DNA from: K189A clade bacterium
Lineage (GTDB): Bacteria; Pseudomonadota; Gammaproteobacteria; Pseudomonadales; Azotimanducaceae
DNA: 64,000 nt
Assembly (NCBI GenBank): GCA_902565895.1
Contig: CACFGV010000001.1
Coordinates: 1-64,000 of the forward strand
Direction of reading: 5' to 3'
Shown here piece after piece: positions 27,079 through 35,834 of the stretch; the stretch's first letter is position 1, and the number at the start of each line of letters is the position of its first letter. The notes under the pieces are model-generated. The model was not told where the DNA came from and ran no database searches. It saw nothing but the letters and a program-made list of their open reading frames with translations. The translations under genes were made by a program, and so were the position numbers.

Positions 27079-27741
27079 CTACATGGCCTCCTTGTACTGC
27101 ACATTTGGCGCGATTTCATATTCGGCCTCTTCTACCTGATCGGTCTTCCACGCGCGAATAGCCCATATGAAGAAGCCGATAATAAAGAACGCGCTTGGCG
27201 CCAATAACAGCAAACCATTAGGGAGGTACCAGCCACCATTGGCCACGGTAGGCAAAATCTCATAACCCATGAGCGTACCTGAGCCCAGAGGCTCCCGGAC
27301 CAGCGCGACACCAATCAATACCACGCTGTACCCTAGCGCATTGCCAAGACCGTCTAATGCTGACAACCAGGGACCATTTTGCATGGCGAACGCTTCGGCC
27401 CGACCCATAACAATACAGTTAGTAATGATGAGACCGACAAATACCGAAAGACTTTTGGAGATGTCATAAGCCACGGCTTTGAGTACTTCGTCCACCACGA
27501 TCACCAACGACGCGATGATGGTCATCTGTACAATGATACGAATATTGGTTGGGATCCTGTTGCGCAGCAACGAGACCGATAGGTTAGACATAGTGATTAC
27601 AAAGATGACCGCCAAGCACATCACCAAGGTGGTCGCCATGTTTATTGTTACTGCCAACGCTGAGCAAATACCCAACACCTGCAAAGCAATAGGGTTGTTG
27701 TTGAAAATAGGATCGATCAAGACCTCTTTTTGTGAAGCCAT
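27079..27741 (-). CDS. nqrD: Na+-translocating NADH:quinone reductase subunit D
   Basis: 220 residues with six membrane helices. [10 protein letters not shown] and [14 protein letters not shown] carry the conserved Cys residues paired with those of NqrE. The ATG overlaps the nqrC stop by one base (TGATG), so translation is coupled. Standard length and position in the operon. Confidence 0.97.
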   Translation of the reverse strand: MASQKEVLIDPIFNNNPIALQVLGICSALAVTINMATTLVMCLAVIFVITMSNLSVSLLRNRIPTNIRIIVQMTIIASLVIVVDEVLKAVAYDISKSLSVFVGLIITNCIVMGRAEAFAMQNGPWLSALDGLGNALGYSVVLIGVALVREPLGSGTLMGYEILPTVANGGWYLPNGLLLLAPSAFFIIGFFIWAIRAWKTDQVEEAEYEIAPNVQYKEAM

Positions 27742-28589
27742 CAGTGTTGTCCCCCCACACTAGCCTGCATTTGTTGTGCCTTCAGTTTTTCTAAGAACGG
27801 TCCAAAACCCAAATCACCCGCCCAAAAATTGACTAGGTTTTTTACGCCACGGGTTGTGAATGTCGCCCCAGAAAGTGCATCAACCTCGTAACGTGCTGCT
27901 TCCGACTGCACCGGCGACCGCAGCTTTACAAGATCTACCGAAGGCCGACCGTTCTGATTGAACAACTGAACGCCCTGCCAACCTTGTTTCCATTTCGGGT
28001 TGTCCACTTCGCCGCCCAGTCCGGGAGTCTCTTTGTGTTGATAAAATCCTAGTCCTGCGATCGTACTCAAGTCACTTTCCAGGGCGAGATATCCATACAT
28101 GGTGCCCCACAATCCAAAACCACGCACAGGAATCACTACTTTGTCTAGACCCGAGTCGTTGGTCTTGATGAACACCAAAGAGATGTTTTCACGCCGACCC
28201 AAGGTCGCAATGTCTGCATCGTCACTCAAGCCCATTGAAACACTCGAGTCTGTTGCCGCACGAATGGGGTCGTAAGTATCAACGTCGACAGCATCAGTGT
28301 ATTCACCAGTATCAAGATTGACGGCACGAACGCTAAAGTCAGTAAACATTTCCTCAACAGAGCGACCGTCAGCGCCGACGTCACTACCGGCTGCTAGCAG
28401 TCCAGCTGCCCGAAGAATGTTTTTCTTCTGATCCAGCTCTTTGTTGAATTGCTGCATCGGTTTTAACGACACCGCTAAACCCGATACGACAACGGAGCAC
28501 ACCAGACATAAAAAGATCGCAATGATAAAGATATTGCGCAGACTGTCCTTGTTGGAAGAACTAGAACTGTTATCGATTTCTTCAGCCAC
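27741..28589 (-). CDS. nqrC: Na+-translocating NADH:quinone reductase subunit C
   Basis: About 282 residues. One N-terminal membrane helix ([22 protein letters not shown]) anchors a periplasmic domain that carries covalent FMN on Thr243 in [12 protein letters not shown] would be attached by ApbE, which is not in this window. GTG 28589 is chosen because GGAGG sits 9 bases upstream; the open frame reaches 28625. It overlaps the nqrB stop by 8 bases. Confidence 0.96.
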   Translation of the reverse strand: MAEEIDNSSSSSNKDSLRNIFIIAIFLCLVCSVVVSGLAVSLKPMQQFNKELDQKKNILRAAGLLAAGSDVGADGRSVEEMFTDFSVRAVNLDTGEYTDAVDVDTYDPIRAATDSSVSMGLSDDADIATLGRRENISLVFIKTNDSGLDKVVIPVRGFGLWGTMYGYLALESDLSTIAGLGFYQHKETPGLGGEVDNPKWKQGWQGVQLFNQNGRPSVDLVKLRSPVQSEAARYEVDALSGATFTTRGVKNLVNFWAGDLGFGPFLEKLKAQQMQASVGGQH

Positions 28590-29766
28590 GCGCCAACCTC
28601 CGCTTGATGTTCGATTGCACGACAAAGTGATCCATTAACGGTGCGAATAAGTTGCCAAACAGAATTGCGAGCATCATGCCTTCAGGGAAAGCAGGATTCA
28701 CCACGCGTATGAGCACACACATAAATCCAATCAACATACCGTAATACCAACGCCCCTTGTCGGTCATCGCTGCCGAGACTGGATCAGTGGCCATAAAAAT
28801 GGCACCGAAGGCAAACCCGCCTAAGACCAAGTGCCACCAAAACGGCATATCGAACATCGGATTCGATGATGGGATTACGTTAAGGACAGAAGCTGTAACT
28901 GCCATGCCGACGAATACCCCGGCCATGACGCGCCAAGAAGCGATCCGGCTGGCGCACAACAGTACCCCCGCAATAAGAATCGCCAGGGTTGAGGTTTCGC
29001 CCAATGAGCCGGGCATAACGCCCAAGAAGGCCTGCATCCAGTCGACACCATAAGGTTCGCCAAGTGCTGCATTACCTAAGGGTGTTGCCTTGGTATACCC
29101 ATCTACGGCTACCCATACCGCGTCACCGGACATCTGTGCAGGGTATGCAAAGTACAAAAACGCACGTCCCGTCAATGCGGGGTTGAGGAAGTTTTTGCCT
29201 GTGCCACCAAAAACCTCTTTTGCAATCACCACGCCGAATGCCACACCAACCGCAGCCATCCATAGCGGGATGGAGGGCGGCAGCGTCAGAGTGAACAAGA
29301 TTGAGGTAACAAAGTAGCCTTCGTTCACTTCGTGACCGCGCTTCGAGGCGAACCAGATTTCGAAGAAAATACCCGCCAAGAAGACGGTTATGTACAGCGG
29401 AATGAAGTAGGCCAGACCGTGAACCAAGCAATCCCAAATACTGTTTGGGTCGTAACTGACCAGGCCGTTAATCAACACCCCACGCCAGTTGTCCAAGCTC
29501 GACAGACCCATGGACTGCATTGCTTCGTTGGCATTAAAGCCGACAAAGTAGCTGCCAACAAATACCGGGATAAAGGCACACAGCCAAACCGTTATCATTA
29601 TTCGCTTTAGGTTGAGGTTGTCACGAACATGAGAACCGCCCGCCGTGGTTTTGCCAGGCGTATAAAGTGCTGTATCAATTGCCTCGTAGGCGGGATACAG
29701 CCACTCGTATTTGCCGCCCTTTTCGAACTGGGGCGCCAGATCATCCAATACCGATCGCAATCCCAT
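28582..29766 (-). CDS. nqrB: Na+-translocating NADH:quinone reductase subunit B
   Basis: 394 residues with about ten membrane helices. The flavinylation motif is TKATPLG with Thr228 as the probable FMN attachment residue, and ALTGRAFLYFAYPAQMSGD precedes it. It binds riboflavin and FMN and forms part of the Na+ path. ATG 29766 gives the family N-terminus (MGLRSVLDDLAPQFEKGGKY); the frame is open 40 codons further, into nqrA, without similarity. AAGG lies upstream. Confidence 0.96.
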   Translation of the reverse strand: MGLRSVLDDLAPQFEKGGKYEWLYPAYEAIDTALYTPGKTTAGGSHVRDNLNLKRIMITVWLCAFIPVFVGSYFVGFNANEAMQSMGLSSLDNWRGVLINGLVSYDPNSIWDCLVHGLAYFIPLYITVFLAGIFFEIWFASKRGHEVNEGYFVTSILFTLTLPPSIPLWMAAVGVAFGVVIAKEVFGGTGKNFLNPALTGRAFLYFAYPAQMSGDAVWVAVDGYTKATPLGNAALGEPYGVDWMQAFLGVMPGSLGETSTLAILIAGVLLCASRIASWRVMAGVFVGMAVTASVLNVIPSSNPMFDMPFWWHLVLGGFAFGAIFMATDPVSAAMTDKGRWYYGMLIGFMCVLIRVVNPAFPEGMMLAILFGNLFAPLMDHFVVQSNIKRRLARG

Positions 29767-29782
29767 AAACTTAAACCTTCTT

Positions 29783-31132
29783 TTAACCTTCTTTCTCGAT
29801 TTGTGTAAGCACTTCACGCAAAACCGGACCAAATTCGTATTTGCCTGGGCAGGCGTAAGTGCACAGTGCGATGTCTTCCTCATCAAGCTCTAGACAGCCC
29901 AATTCGATCGCCTTCTCTAAGTCACCAACCAGCAGGCTGCGCATGAGTTGCGTCGCTAGGATGTCCATCGGCATCACCGCGTCATAAGTGCCTATGGGCA
30001 CCATTCCGCGTGGGCTACCGTTTGTGTTAGTGGTGAAATCTACTGACTTCTCACCAATCCATTTTGATAAAAATGCTGGAAAAACCGAGTGCATCTTTGC
30101 ACCAGGCTGTAAATAACCAATCAACTTGCGCTCGCGGTCCTCGGGCAAAACCGAAACTTGAAGGTGATAGCGCCCAAGATAACTTAAGCCTTCATTAGCG
30201 CCGCGTCCGGATAGTACCGAACCAGAAATAACACGTTGTTCACCCTCGGCCAGCTCACCCGCAGTGAGTTCTGTGAGATTGGCACCAATAACGGTTTCAA
30301 CTAAGCGCGGGTCCGTTGCACCGGGTCCACCAATAGCGACTGTACGTCGGGTGTCTAACTCGCCCGTCAAAAACAACTGACCGAAGGCAATGACATCCTG
30401 ATAGCCAATGAACCAAACGGTCTTGTTGGCACTGACTGGGTCAATGAAATGGATATGCGTGCCGGGTAAACCTGCTGGGTGGATACCACCAAACAAGTGA
30501 CTCTGTACACTGGCCGCTGCAGCAGCATAATCGCCCAGGTCCGCATCAGCGCTTTGACAGACATGCACGTTCCCTTCCGTGAGCCTGGCCAATACCGCAA
30601 GCCCAGTAGAGAACGCCTCAATACGCGGTTTGATGACCACCTCCGGATCTGCGGCCAGCGGATTGGTGTCCATGGCAGTGACAAAGATAGAATTCGGTGT
30701 GGTTTGCGGGTTGGGGATTCGCGAAAAGGGGCGAGTGCGCAGCGCCGGCCAGCTGCCGCTCTGCAACAACTGGTCAATCACTACTTGCCGATCCAGGCCA
30801 CTGATCTGGTCAGCGGTGAAGCTTTGGAACTTACGCTCCTCCCCTTCCGCAATCTCGATGACCACGCCTTTAAGTGCGCGCTTGGCGCCACGGTTGATGT
30901 CGACCACCTGACCAGCGACCGGTGCAGAAAAGTTCACCCCGGGGGTTTTCTTATCACTGAAGAGAATTTGTCCTTTCGCTACAAAATCCCCCTCTTTCAC
31001 CTCCATCGTCGGCTTCATGCCGGGGTAGTCAGGCCCTAACACCGCAACACTGCGTACGGTATTTCCTTCCTCGACCGATTGTCGCGGCGCACCGCTGATC
31101 GGAAGATCCAACCCCTTTTTAATTTTGATCAT
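29783..31132 (-). CDS. nqrA: Na+-translocating NADH:quinone reductase subunit A
   Basis: 449 residues, the quinone-binding peripheral subunit. N-terminal MIKIKKGLDLPISGAP is the family start, biotinyl-lipoyl-like and SLBB-like segments follow (VKEGDFVAKGQILF; NTNGSPRGMVPIG), and the C-terminus has LGCLELDEEDIALCTYACPGKYEFGP. First gene of nqrABCDEF on the minus strand; its promoter must lie in the gap above 31132. Confidence 0.97.
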   Translation of the reverse strand: MIKIKKGLDLPISGAPRQSVEEGNTVRSVAVLGPDYPGMKPTMEVKEGDFVAKGQILFSDKKTPGVNFSAPVAGQVVDINRGAKRALKGVVIEIAEGEERKFQSFTADQISGLDRQVVIDQLLQSGSWPALRTRPFSRIPNPQTTPNSIFVTAMDTNPLAADPEVVIKPRIEAFSTGLAVLARLTEGNVHVCQSADADLGDYAAAAASVQSHLFGGIHPAGLPGTHIHFIDPVSANKTVWFIGYQDVIAFGQLFLTGELDTRRTVAIGGPGATDPRLVETVIGANLTELTAGELAEGEQRVISGSVLSGRGANEGLSYLGRYHLQVSVLPEDRERKLIGYLQPGAKMHSVFPAFLSKWIGEKSVDFTTNTNGSPRGMVPIGTYDAVMPMDILATQLMRSLLVGDLEKAIELGCLELDEEDIALCTYACPGKYEFGPVLREVLTQIEKEG

Positions 31133-31567
31133 AAATACCCGTCTGTGGCCTAAGTATTTTTTGAGCGATCTCCGGCAGATGATTTAGCCATCAAGTGTGA
31201 TGTCGCCCCCCAGTCCTTTTTGTTGCCCCTGCCTAACATTCGCCAAGCTTTACATCTGTGAAGTTGCCAGGTGTTCTAGCACAACATCGATGTACGTCGG
31301 ATCGCCAAAGTGGCTTGGCGAGTTAGTAAGGAGCGGTGTTCTAGCATTGGTGGGTTGGCTGCAAATAAGTTAAGGCAGGTATGCGCACCATTGCTGTTGC
31401 GGTCACAAACTGACCACTTGGTAAGAACCTCCAAATTATAGAGGGGTAACCATGGGTTGCCAATCTTCTTGGCCAGAAGAATATAAAAAACTCGGTCTAT
31501 AAAAGTGGAAAAACTGCGACTTTGGTTTGCCTTGGCACCTGGTGTCTTGTGCCTGTTTTCCTTCGAG
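31133..31567. other. Intergenic region between nqrA and lpxC
   Basis: 435 bases without a supported gene. It must hold the nqr promoter (minus strand) and the lpxC 3' end. A 12-base direct repeat (GGTGTTCTAGCA) occurs at 31270-31281 and 31335-31346, 65 bases apart. No convincing rho-independent terminator for lpxC was seen. Short overlapping reading frames here look like noise. Confidence 0.6.
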
Positions 31568-32491
31568 TTATCCGGCGCTGAAGGCCTCAGGGTGAAGTAT
31601 AGGTTTACAACTGCCGGGCTTCGCAAGGCTGTACCCTACTGCTTCCCAAGCGTCATCGCAGCGCAATACCGCGCGCGCGAGCTTATTGTTCAAAGCGTGG
31701 CCCGACATGTGGCCGATAAATTCCCCTAAAATCGGCCGGCCTAACAGAAACAGATCCCCTATTACGTCAAGCAGCTTATGTTTTACAAATTCGTCTTGGT
31801 AGCGCAGCCCATCCTCATTGATCACGCCATCATCATCAATACCCACTGCATTATCTAAGCTTGAGCCCAAACATTTGTTGATCGCTTGAGCTTGAGGCAG
31901 CTCATCAATCAGACCAAATGAGCGCGCAGCACTGACGTCATCCACATAGGAGGTGGTCGCAAAATCGATGCTTGCTTGTTTGGGATATTGGTCATATACG
32001 TGGTGGTCAGTCACAAAGGTATAGCCTGCCTTAAATCCCTGATAAGGACGCAACAACGCGAATGCATCCCCCTGGGTCACCTTGATCTCGCGTGTTATGC
32101 GCAAAAACTGCTTAGGCGCTGATTGTTCTACGATTCCAGCGCTGTTGATCATCTTAATAAATGGAGCCGCACTGCCGTCCATGATCGGCACCTCTTCGGC
32201 GGATAGTTCGATGAGCAGGTTGTCGATTCCTAACCCCCAAAGGGCTGACATGAGATGCTCGACCGTGGCCACATGAACCGCGCCGTCAGCGATGCTTGTA
32301 GACAGGGTTGTGTCAGCGACATAGTCCGCCAAGGCTGGAACTCGGTTTTGTGCGCCGCCGAGATCGGATCGGATAAAATTGATTCCGGAGTTGATCTCTC
32401 CTGGACGTAGGGTCATACGAACTTTTGCGCCAGAGTGCACGCCGATGCCAATGGCGTGAACTGGCTCTCTGATGGTTCGCTGTTTAAGCAT
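31568..32491 (-). CDS. lpxC: UDP-3-O-acyl-N-acetylglucosamine deacetylase LpxC
   Basis: 307 residues. It catalyses the committed step of lipid A synthesis. Zinc ligands are His79 (VEHLMSAL), His238 and Asp242 (HKLLDVIGD), with general acid/base His265, the same numbering as E. coli LpxC. GGAG sits 7 bases before ATG 32491. It is not next to ftsZ, where lpxC often lies, but is a stand-alone gene between nqr and dusA. Confidence 0.97.
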   Translation of the reverse strand: MLKQRTIREPVHAIGIGVHSGAKVRMTLRPGEINSGINFIRSDLGGAQNRVPALADYVADTTLSTSIADGAVHVATVEHLMSALWGLGIDNLLIELSAEEVPIMDGSAAPFIKMINSAGIVEQSAPKQFLRITREIKVTQGDAFALLRPYQGFKAGYTFVTDHHVYDQYPKQASIDFATTSYVDDVSAARSFGLIDELPQAQAINKCLGSSLDNAVGIDDDGVINEDGLRYQDEFVKHKLLDVIGDLFLLGRPILGEFIGHMSGHALNNKLARAVLRCDDAWEAVGYSLAKPGSCKPILHPEAFSAG

Positions 32492-32532
32492 AACTGCTCC
32501 GACCGTTTCCTGGTGTACCTAGGCCGAACCAT

Positions 32533-32556
32533 GTAAGAAAAGTGGAGGTTTCTTAC
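32533..32556. promoter_or_regulatory. Inverted repeat in the lpxC-dusA divergent gap
   Basis: GTAAGAAA (32533-32540) and TTTCTTAC (32549-32556) form a perfect 8-bp stem with the 8-base loop AGTGGAGG. The 13-base string GAAAAGTGGAGGT (32537-32549), which overlaps this hairpin, recurs at 32600-32612. It could be an operator or a leader structure for lpxC; no regulator is known from the sequence. Confidence 0.45.
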
Positions 32557-32616
32557 GCCGGCAACGCGGAGTCTAGCTCGGCGCCATACAAAAATGAAGG
32601 AAAAGTGGAGGTAAAA

Positions 32617-32703
32617 ATGGATAAAAATGAAACTAAGTGCAACAAGTTGTTTCAATCTCCATACATTTCCCTTGGTATACCTCTTAGATTCCTCAAAATT
32701 TGA
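32617..32703 (+). CDS. Possible 28-codon leader ORF upstream of dusA
   Basis: An ATG with a strong ribosome site (GTGGAGGTAAAA) opens a 28-codon frame starting MDKNETKCNK and ending FLKI, with its stop 12 bases before the dusA start. dusA itself has no obvious Shine-Dalgarno sequence, so translation of this small frame could be coupled to dusA. No similarity is recognised; the peptide may be unimportant and the translation the point, or the frame may be chance. Confidence 0.35.
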   Translation: MDKNETKCNKLFQSPYISLGIPLRFLKI

Positions 32704-32715
32704 TAGATTACCGCT

Positions 32716-33720
32716 ATGCCGAATCCTCACTTGAGAGACAAATTGATCGCCGTAGCCCCTATGATGGCTTGGACCGATCGCCATTGCCGTTTTCTGCATC
32801 GGTTGTACAGCCCAAGCGCCCTGCTATTCACAGAAATGATCGCGACTGGTGCTCTAGTCTACGGTAAACAAACCCATCAACTGGACTTCGACTCATCACA
32901 ACATCCGGTTGCTGTTCAATTCGGTGGCAACAACCCGGCGGATTTGGCGGTCTGCGCAAAACTGGCGCAACAATGGGGTTATGACGAAATCAATCTGAAT
33001 GTGGGCTGCCCGTCAGACCGCGTGCAGAGAGGCACCTTTGGTGCTTGCCTCATGCGGGAACCTAAGCTGGTCGCAGCCTGCATCGCCGCAATGATCGACG
33101 CTGTTGACATACCCGTCACTGTAAAGTGTCGGACTGGAATCAAGTTCAAGGGCGCCGACGAGCGTTACGCCAATGCAGAATTCTTGTTGGAATTCGTCGA
33201 CGCTGTTCACGCCGCAGGATGCGAGCGCATTTATCTACATGCACGCAACGCAATACTCGGCGGGCTGACCCCGGCGCAAAATAGAGATATTCCTCCCTTG
33301 CAGCCGGAACGCGGAAAAATGCTGAAAGCCGAATTCCCAAAATTGCAGTTGGTTATCAATGGCGGCATTACCATCCGTCAGCAAGCGTTAGATTATCTGG
33401 AGTGGGCAGACGGCGTCATGATCGGACGCGGGGCCTACCACACCCCTCTATTGCTGAGTGAGTTACACCAAGATCTCAACAGCCCGGAATTCTTCGTCGA
33501 CGAACAAAACTTCTTACTCCAGTACAAAGACTATATGCTCGGCCAACTTGCGGCCGGAGAACGTTTGCACACCCTGGTAAAGCACTTGCTGCACAGTTTT
33601 AACGGCCGCCCAGGTGCGCGCCGGTTTCGCCAGACGCTAAGCGATCATCAACGTCTGAAGCGCGGCGATAGCACAATTATTGACGATGCGTTGTCCCACA
33701 TTTTTGGAGCTGCTGCCTGA
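32716..33720 (+). CDS. dusA: tRNA-dihydrouridine(20/20a) synthase DusA
   Basis: 334 residues. An FMN enzyme that reduces uridines 20/20a in the tRNA D-loop. N-terminal barrel start VAPMMAWTDRHCRF, catalytic Cys98 in NVGCPSDRVQRGTFGACLM, FMN/phosphate contacts in INGGI and MIGRGAYHTP, and the C-terminal helical domain with KHLLHSFNGRPGARRFRQ distinctive of DusA. The stop shares one base with the next start (TGATG). Confidence 0.95.
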   Translation: MPNPHLRDKLIAVAPMMAWTDRHCRFLHRLYSPSALLFTEMIATGALVYGKQTHQLDFDSSQHPVAVQFGGNNPADLAVCAKLAQQWGYDEINLNVGCPSDRVQRGTFGACLMREPKLVAACIAAMIDAVDIPVTVKCRTGIKFKGADERYANAEFLLEFVDAVHAAGCERIYLHARNAILGGLTPAQNRDIPPLQPERGKMLKAEFPKLQLVINGGITIRQQALDYLEWADGVMIGRGAYHTPLLLSELHQDLNSPEFFVDEQNFLLQYKDYMLGQLAAGERLHTLVKHLLHSFNGRPGARRFRQTLSDHQRLKRGDSTIIDDALSHIFGAAA

Positions 33721-34163
33721 TGCTGAGCAAATTAACGGAACTTTTCCGACGCGATGCTAACGAGACAAACGAGGACGCTAGAATTGATGCACCCGTGGCC
33801 GCAGCCGCGCTGATGCTCGAAGTCACCTGGGCCGACCACACCATTGACGACAAAGAGATCGCCACCAGCACCGAGCTGTTGCAACAATTATTCAAATTGC
33901 CGGCCACAACAGCTAGGCAACTGGTTGATGACGCGGCTGAGCGCCTGGAGAGCAGCACGGGTGTGCAGCACTACACTCGTTTTTTAAACGAAAACTTAAG
34001 CGAGCCTGAGAAATTCGCTGTGGTTACCGCACTGTGGCGCGTTGCTTTAGCCAGCGATGGCCTTGATCGTTTCGAAGAGCACACCATCCGGCGGGTGGCT
34101 GATTTGCTATATTTGTCTCATAACCGCTTTATCGAGGCGAAGTTAATCGCTAAAGCGCAATAG
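33720..34163 (+). CDS. TerB-family protein
   Basis: 147 residues, all-helical, with the TerB (tellurite resistance B-like) pattern: AAAALMLEVTWADHTIDDKEI, EKFAVVTALWRVALASDGLDRFEEHTIRRVADLL. Acidic Asp residues at each helix-turn (DHTIDDKE and DGLDRFEE) could bind a metal. The role is not established for stand-alone members. Coupled to dusA by a 1-base overlap and convergent with the STAS gene. Confidence 0.82.
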   Translation: MLSKLTELFRRDANETNEDARIDAPVAAAALMLEVTWADHTIDDKEIATSTELLQQLFKLPATTARQLVDDAAERLESSTGVQHYTRFLNENLSEPEKFAVVTALWRVALASDGLDRFEEHTIRRVADLLYLSHNRFIEAKLIAKAQ

Positions 34164-34172
34164 CAAAGCCAG

Positions 34173-34646
34173 TTATTCTTGCTCCAAAGCCTCAACCAAG
34201 CTCTTAAACCTTTCTCGATTACTTGCATTGAGCGACATCAATACTTTATGCGCCTCTATAACGCGCTCACGGGTTTGGGATTCATCTACGTTTGGGATGT
34301 CGACCAAATCCACGTCTTGCACAGCACTGTCTGCGACAATGGCGAAGACATCGTCGAAACCCATGTTCAACAACACCCGCCGTACATCTTGAGAACGACA
34401 GATTAGCGTTGGAATTTTGTCCTTTAACCCCTGTACCGATATCGACAATCTCGCCAGGCAACCTAGGGCTGTGCTATCAATCGCAATGGTGTCTGCAAGA
34501 TCTACGATAACGCCACGAAAATCAGCCGCGGCCAGCATTCTGTCGCAGAATGCTTCCAATGCACCGCACAAACCAACACGGATATCGCCATTGAACTTCA
34601 GCACATAGGTACCTTCACTGGCCCCTACAGAAATACTCCCGTTCAT
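34173..34646 (-). CDS. STAS-domain anti-sigma factor antagonist
   Basis: 157 residues. N-terminal STAS domain (about 1-105) with the phosphorylation loop VDLADTIAIDSTALGCLARL, where Ser in DST is the likely phosphoacceptor. A C-terminal extension of about 50 residues (ESQTRERVIEAHKVLMSLNAS) is extra relative to minimal STAS proteins. It likely works with the PP2C phosphatase encoded immediately upstream. No HPK/RsbW-type kinase gene is adjacent. Confidence 0.88.
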   Translation of the reverse strand: MNGSISVGASEGTYVLKFNGDIRVGLCGALEAFCDRMLAAADFRGVIVDLADTIAIDSTALGCLARLSISVQGLKDKIPTLICRSQDVRRVLLNMGFDDVFAIVADSAVQDVDLVDIPNVDESQTRERVIEAHKVLMSLNASNRERFKSLVEALEQE

Positions 34647-35726
34647 TTATTCGATTCTCTCCACCACCAGCAGACTGACATCGTCATCGGCGCTAACATT
34701 ATCCGTAAGTTTCGCCCACAATGAATCGATTGTCGGCGCATTCGCGGCTTGTTGTTGTAACTTTTGTTCCTTGCCCGCCAAGTCCGATTCCTGCAGCAAT
34801 TCCAGAATGCCGTCGGAAAAAACCACAACGCGCTCGCCTGGCGCTATATCTACTGCGGCGGATTCGTATTTGGCGTCTGGGAATAAACCAAGGGGCTTAC
34901 CGCGCTGCTCCAAACTCTTGGTTTGGCCAGCGTCCGCCACCACCAAGCTCGGTGGAAAATGCGCAGCAGACGAGTAATGAAGCGTATGCTTGCGCAGATC
35001 TATAACGCCCAAGAACATAGCCACATGCATACCAGCAGACTGTTCGATCAATTGCTGGTTGATCCAACCCAGCACTTCTCCGGGGGCGCGAAAGCGAGGC
35101 CGTCCATAACGCTGCTGCAGACGCCAAGAGATATTTTTTAACACCACGGTAAGCAGTGCAGACGCAGCACCGTGGCCTGCTACATCTGCAACAAAGAAGG
35201 TTAAGTAGCGCACGCCAATTGGAAAATAATCAACAAAGTCCCCTGTTAGCGTAGCCGCCGGCAAGAGACGCCGCGAGAACCTATAGCCGGCAAGATCTGT
35301 CGCATCCGCCGGCCACATGCCCTGCTGGATATTGCCCGCGGTTTGAGCATCACGCTGCATCTCATTCGCCCAATGAGCAAAACCTGCTGTTGCGTCCTGC
35401 AAGCGTTCTAAGCTCGCGATCCATTCCGTCGGTACGTCACTAACCCGCCAAATATCTCTCGCGCCTATGCGAATGGCCTGCAACAACTCATCTGCCGTAT
35501 AGTTTTCTTGCGCCCAATAAATTGCGGGCAGTCGAGCGGCAAGGTCAGAGCACGCCGATAGGTCCGACTGATTTACAAACAGTAGGGTTGAAGGTCGAAC
35601 AGTGCAGGATTTCAGCTGAGCACCCAGAGCATCAACATCCGTTACAACAGTAACGTTAACTTGCGGTAGTGCAGCGCTGACTGCTGTACCAACTTTGCCC
35701 TTCGCATCTAGGACGATTAGCTCCAT
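34647..35726 (-). CDS. PP2C/SpoIIE-type phosphatase with receiver-like N-terminus
   Basis: About 359 residues. The C-terminal SpoIIE-like PP2C domain has FFVADVAGHGAASALL with metal-binding Asp, and VVVFSDGILEL late in the domain. The N-terminal 100 residues resemble a response-regulator receiver fold but without a clear phosphoacceptor Asp pair. It probably dephosphorylates the STAS protein encoded 1 base downstream. ATG 35726 starts the receiver-like domain; no strong ribosome site is seen and the frame is open to 35804. Confidence 0.88.
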   Translation of the reverse strand: MELIVLDAKGKVGTAVSAALPQVNVTVVTDVDALGAQLKSCTVRPSTLLFVNQSDLSACSDLAARLPAIYWAQENYTADELLQAIRIGARDIWRVSDVPTEWIASLERLQDATAGFAHWANEMQRDAQTAGNIQQGMWPADATDLAGYRFSRRLLPAATLTGDFVDYFPIGVRYLTFFVADVAGHGAASALLTVVLKNISWRLQQRYGRPRFRAPGEVLGWINQQLIEQSAGMHVAMFLGVIDLRKHTLHYSSAAHFPPSLVVADAGQTKSLEQRGKPLGLFPDAKYESAAVDIAPGERVVVFSDGILELLQESDLAGKEQKLQQQAANAPTIDSLWAKLTDNVSADDDVSLLVVERIE

Positions 35727-35834
35727 GGTTTTATTACGCTGCGGCTGCCTCGACAGTTTTGTTGACCACCTGTAGGTGTGGGGAGCGAAAGTACTCCTGT
35801 TCAAACGCCATCACAAGTACAGCCGCTGAACTGT

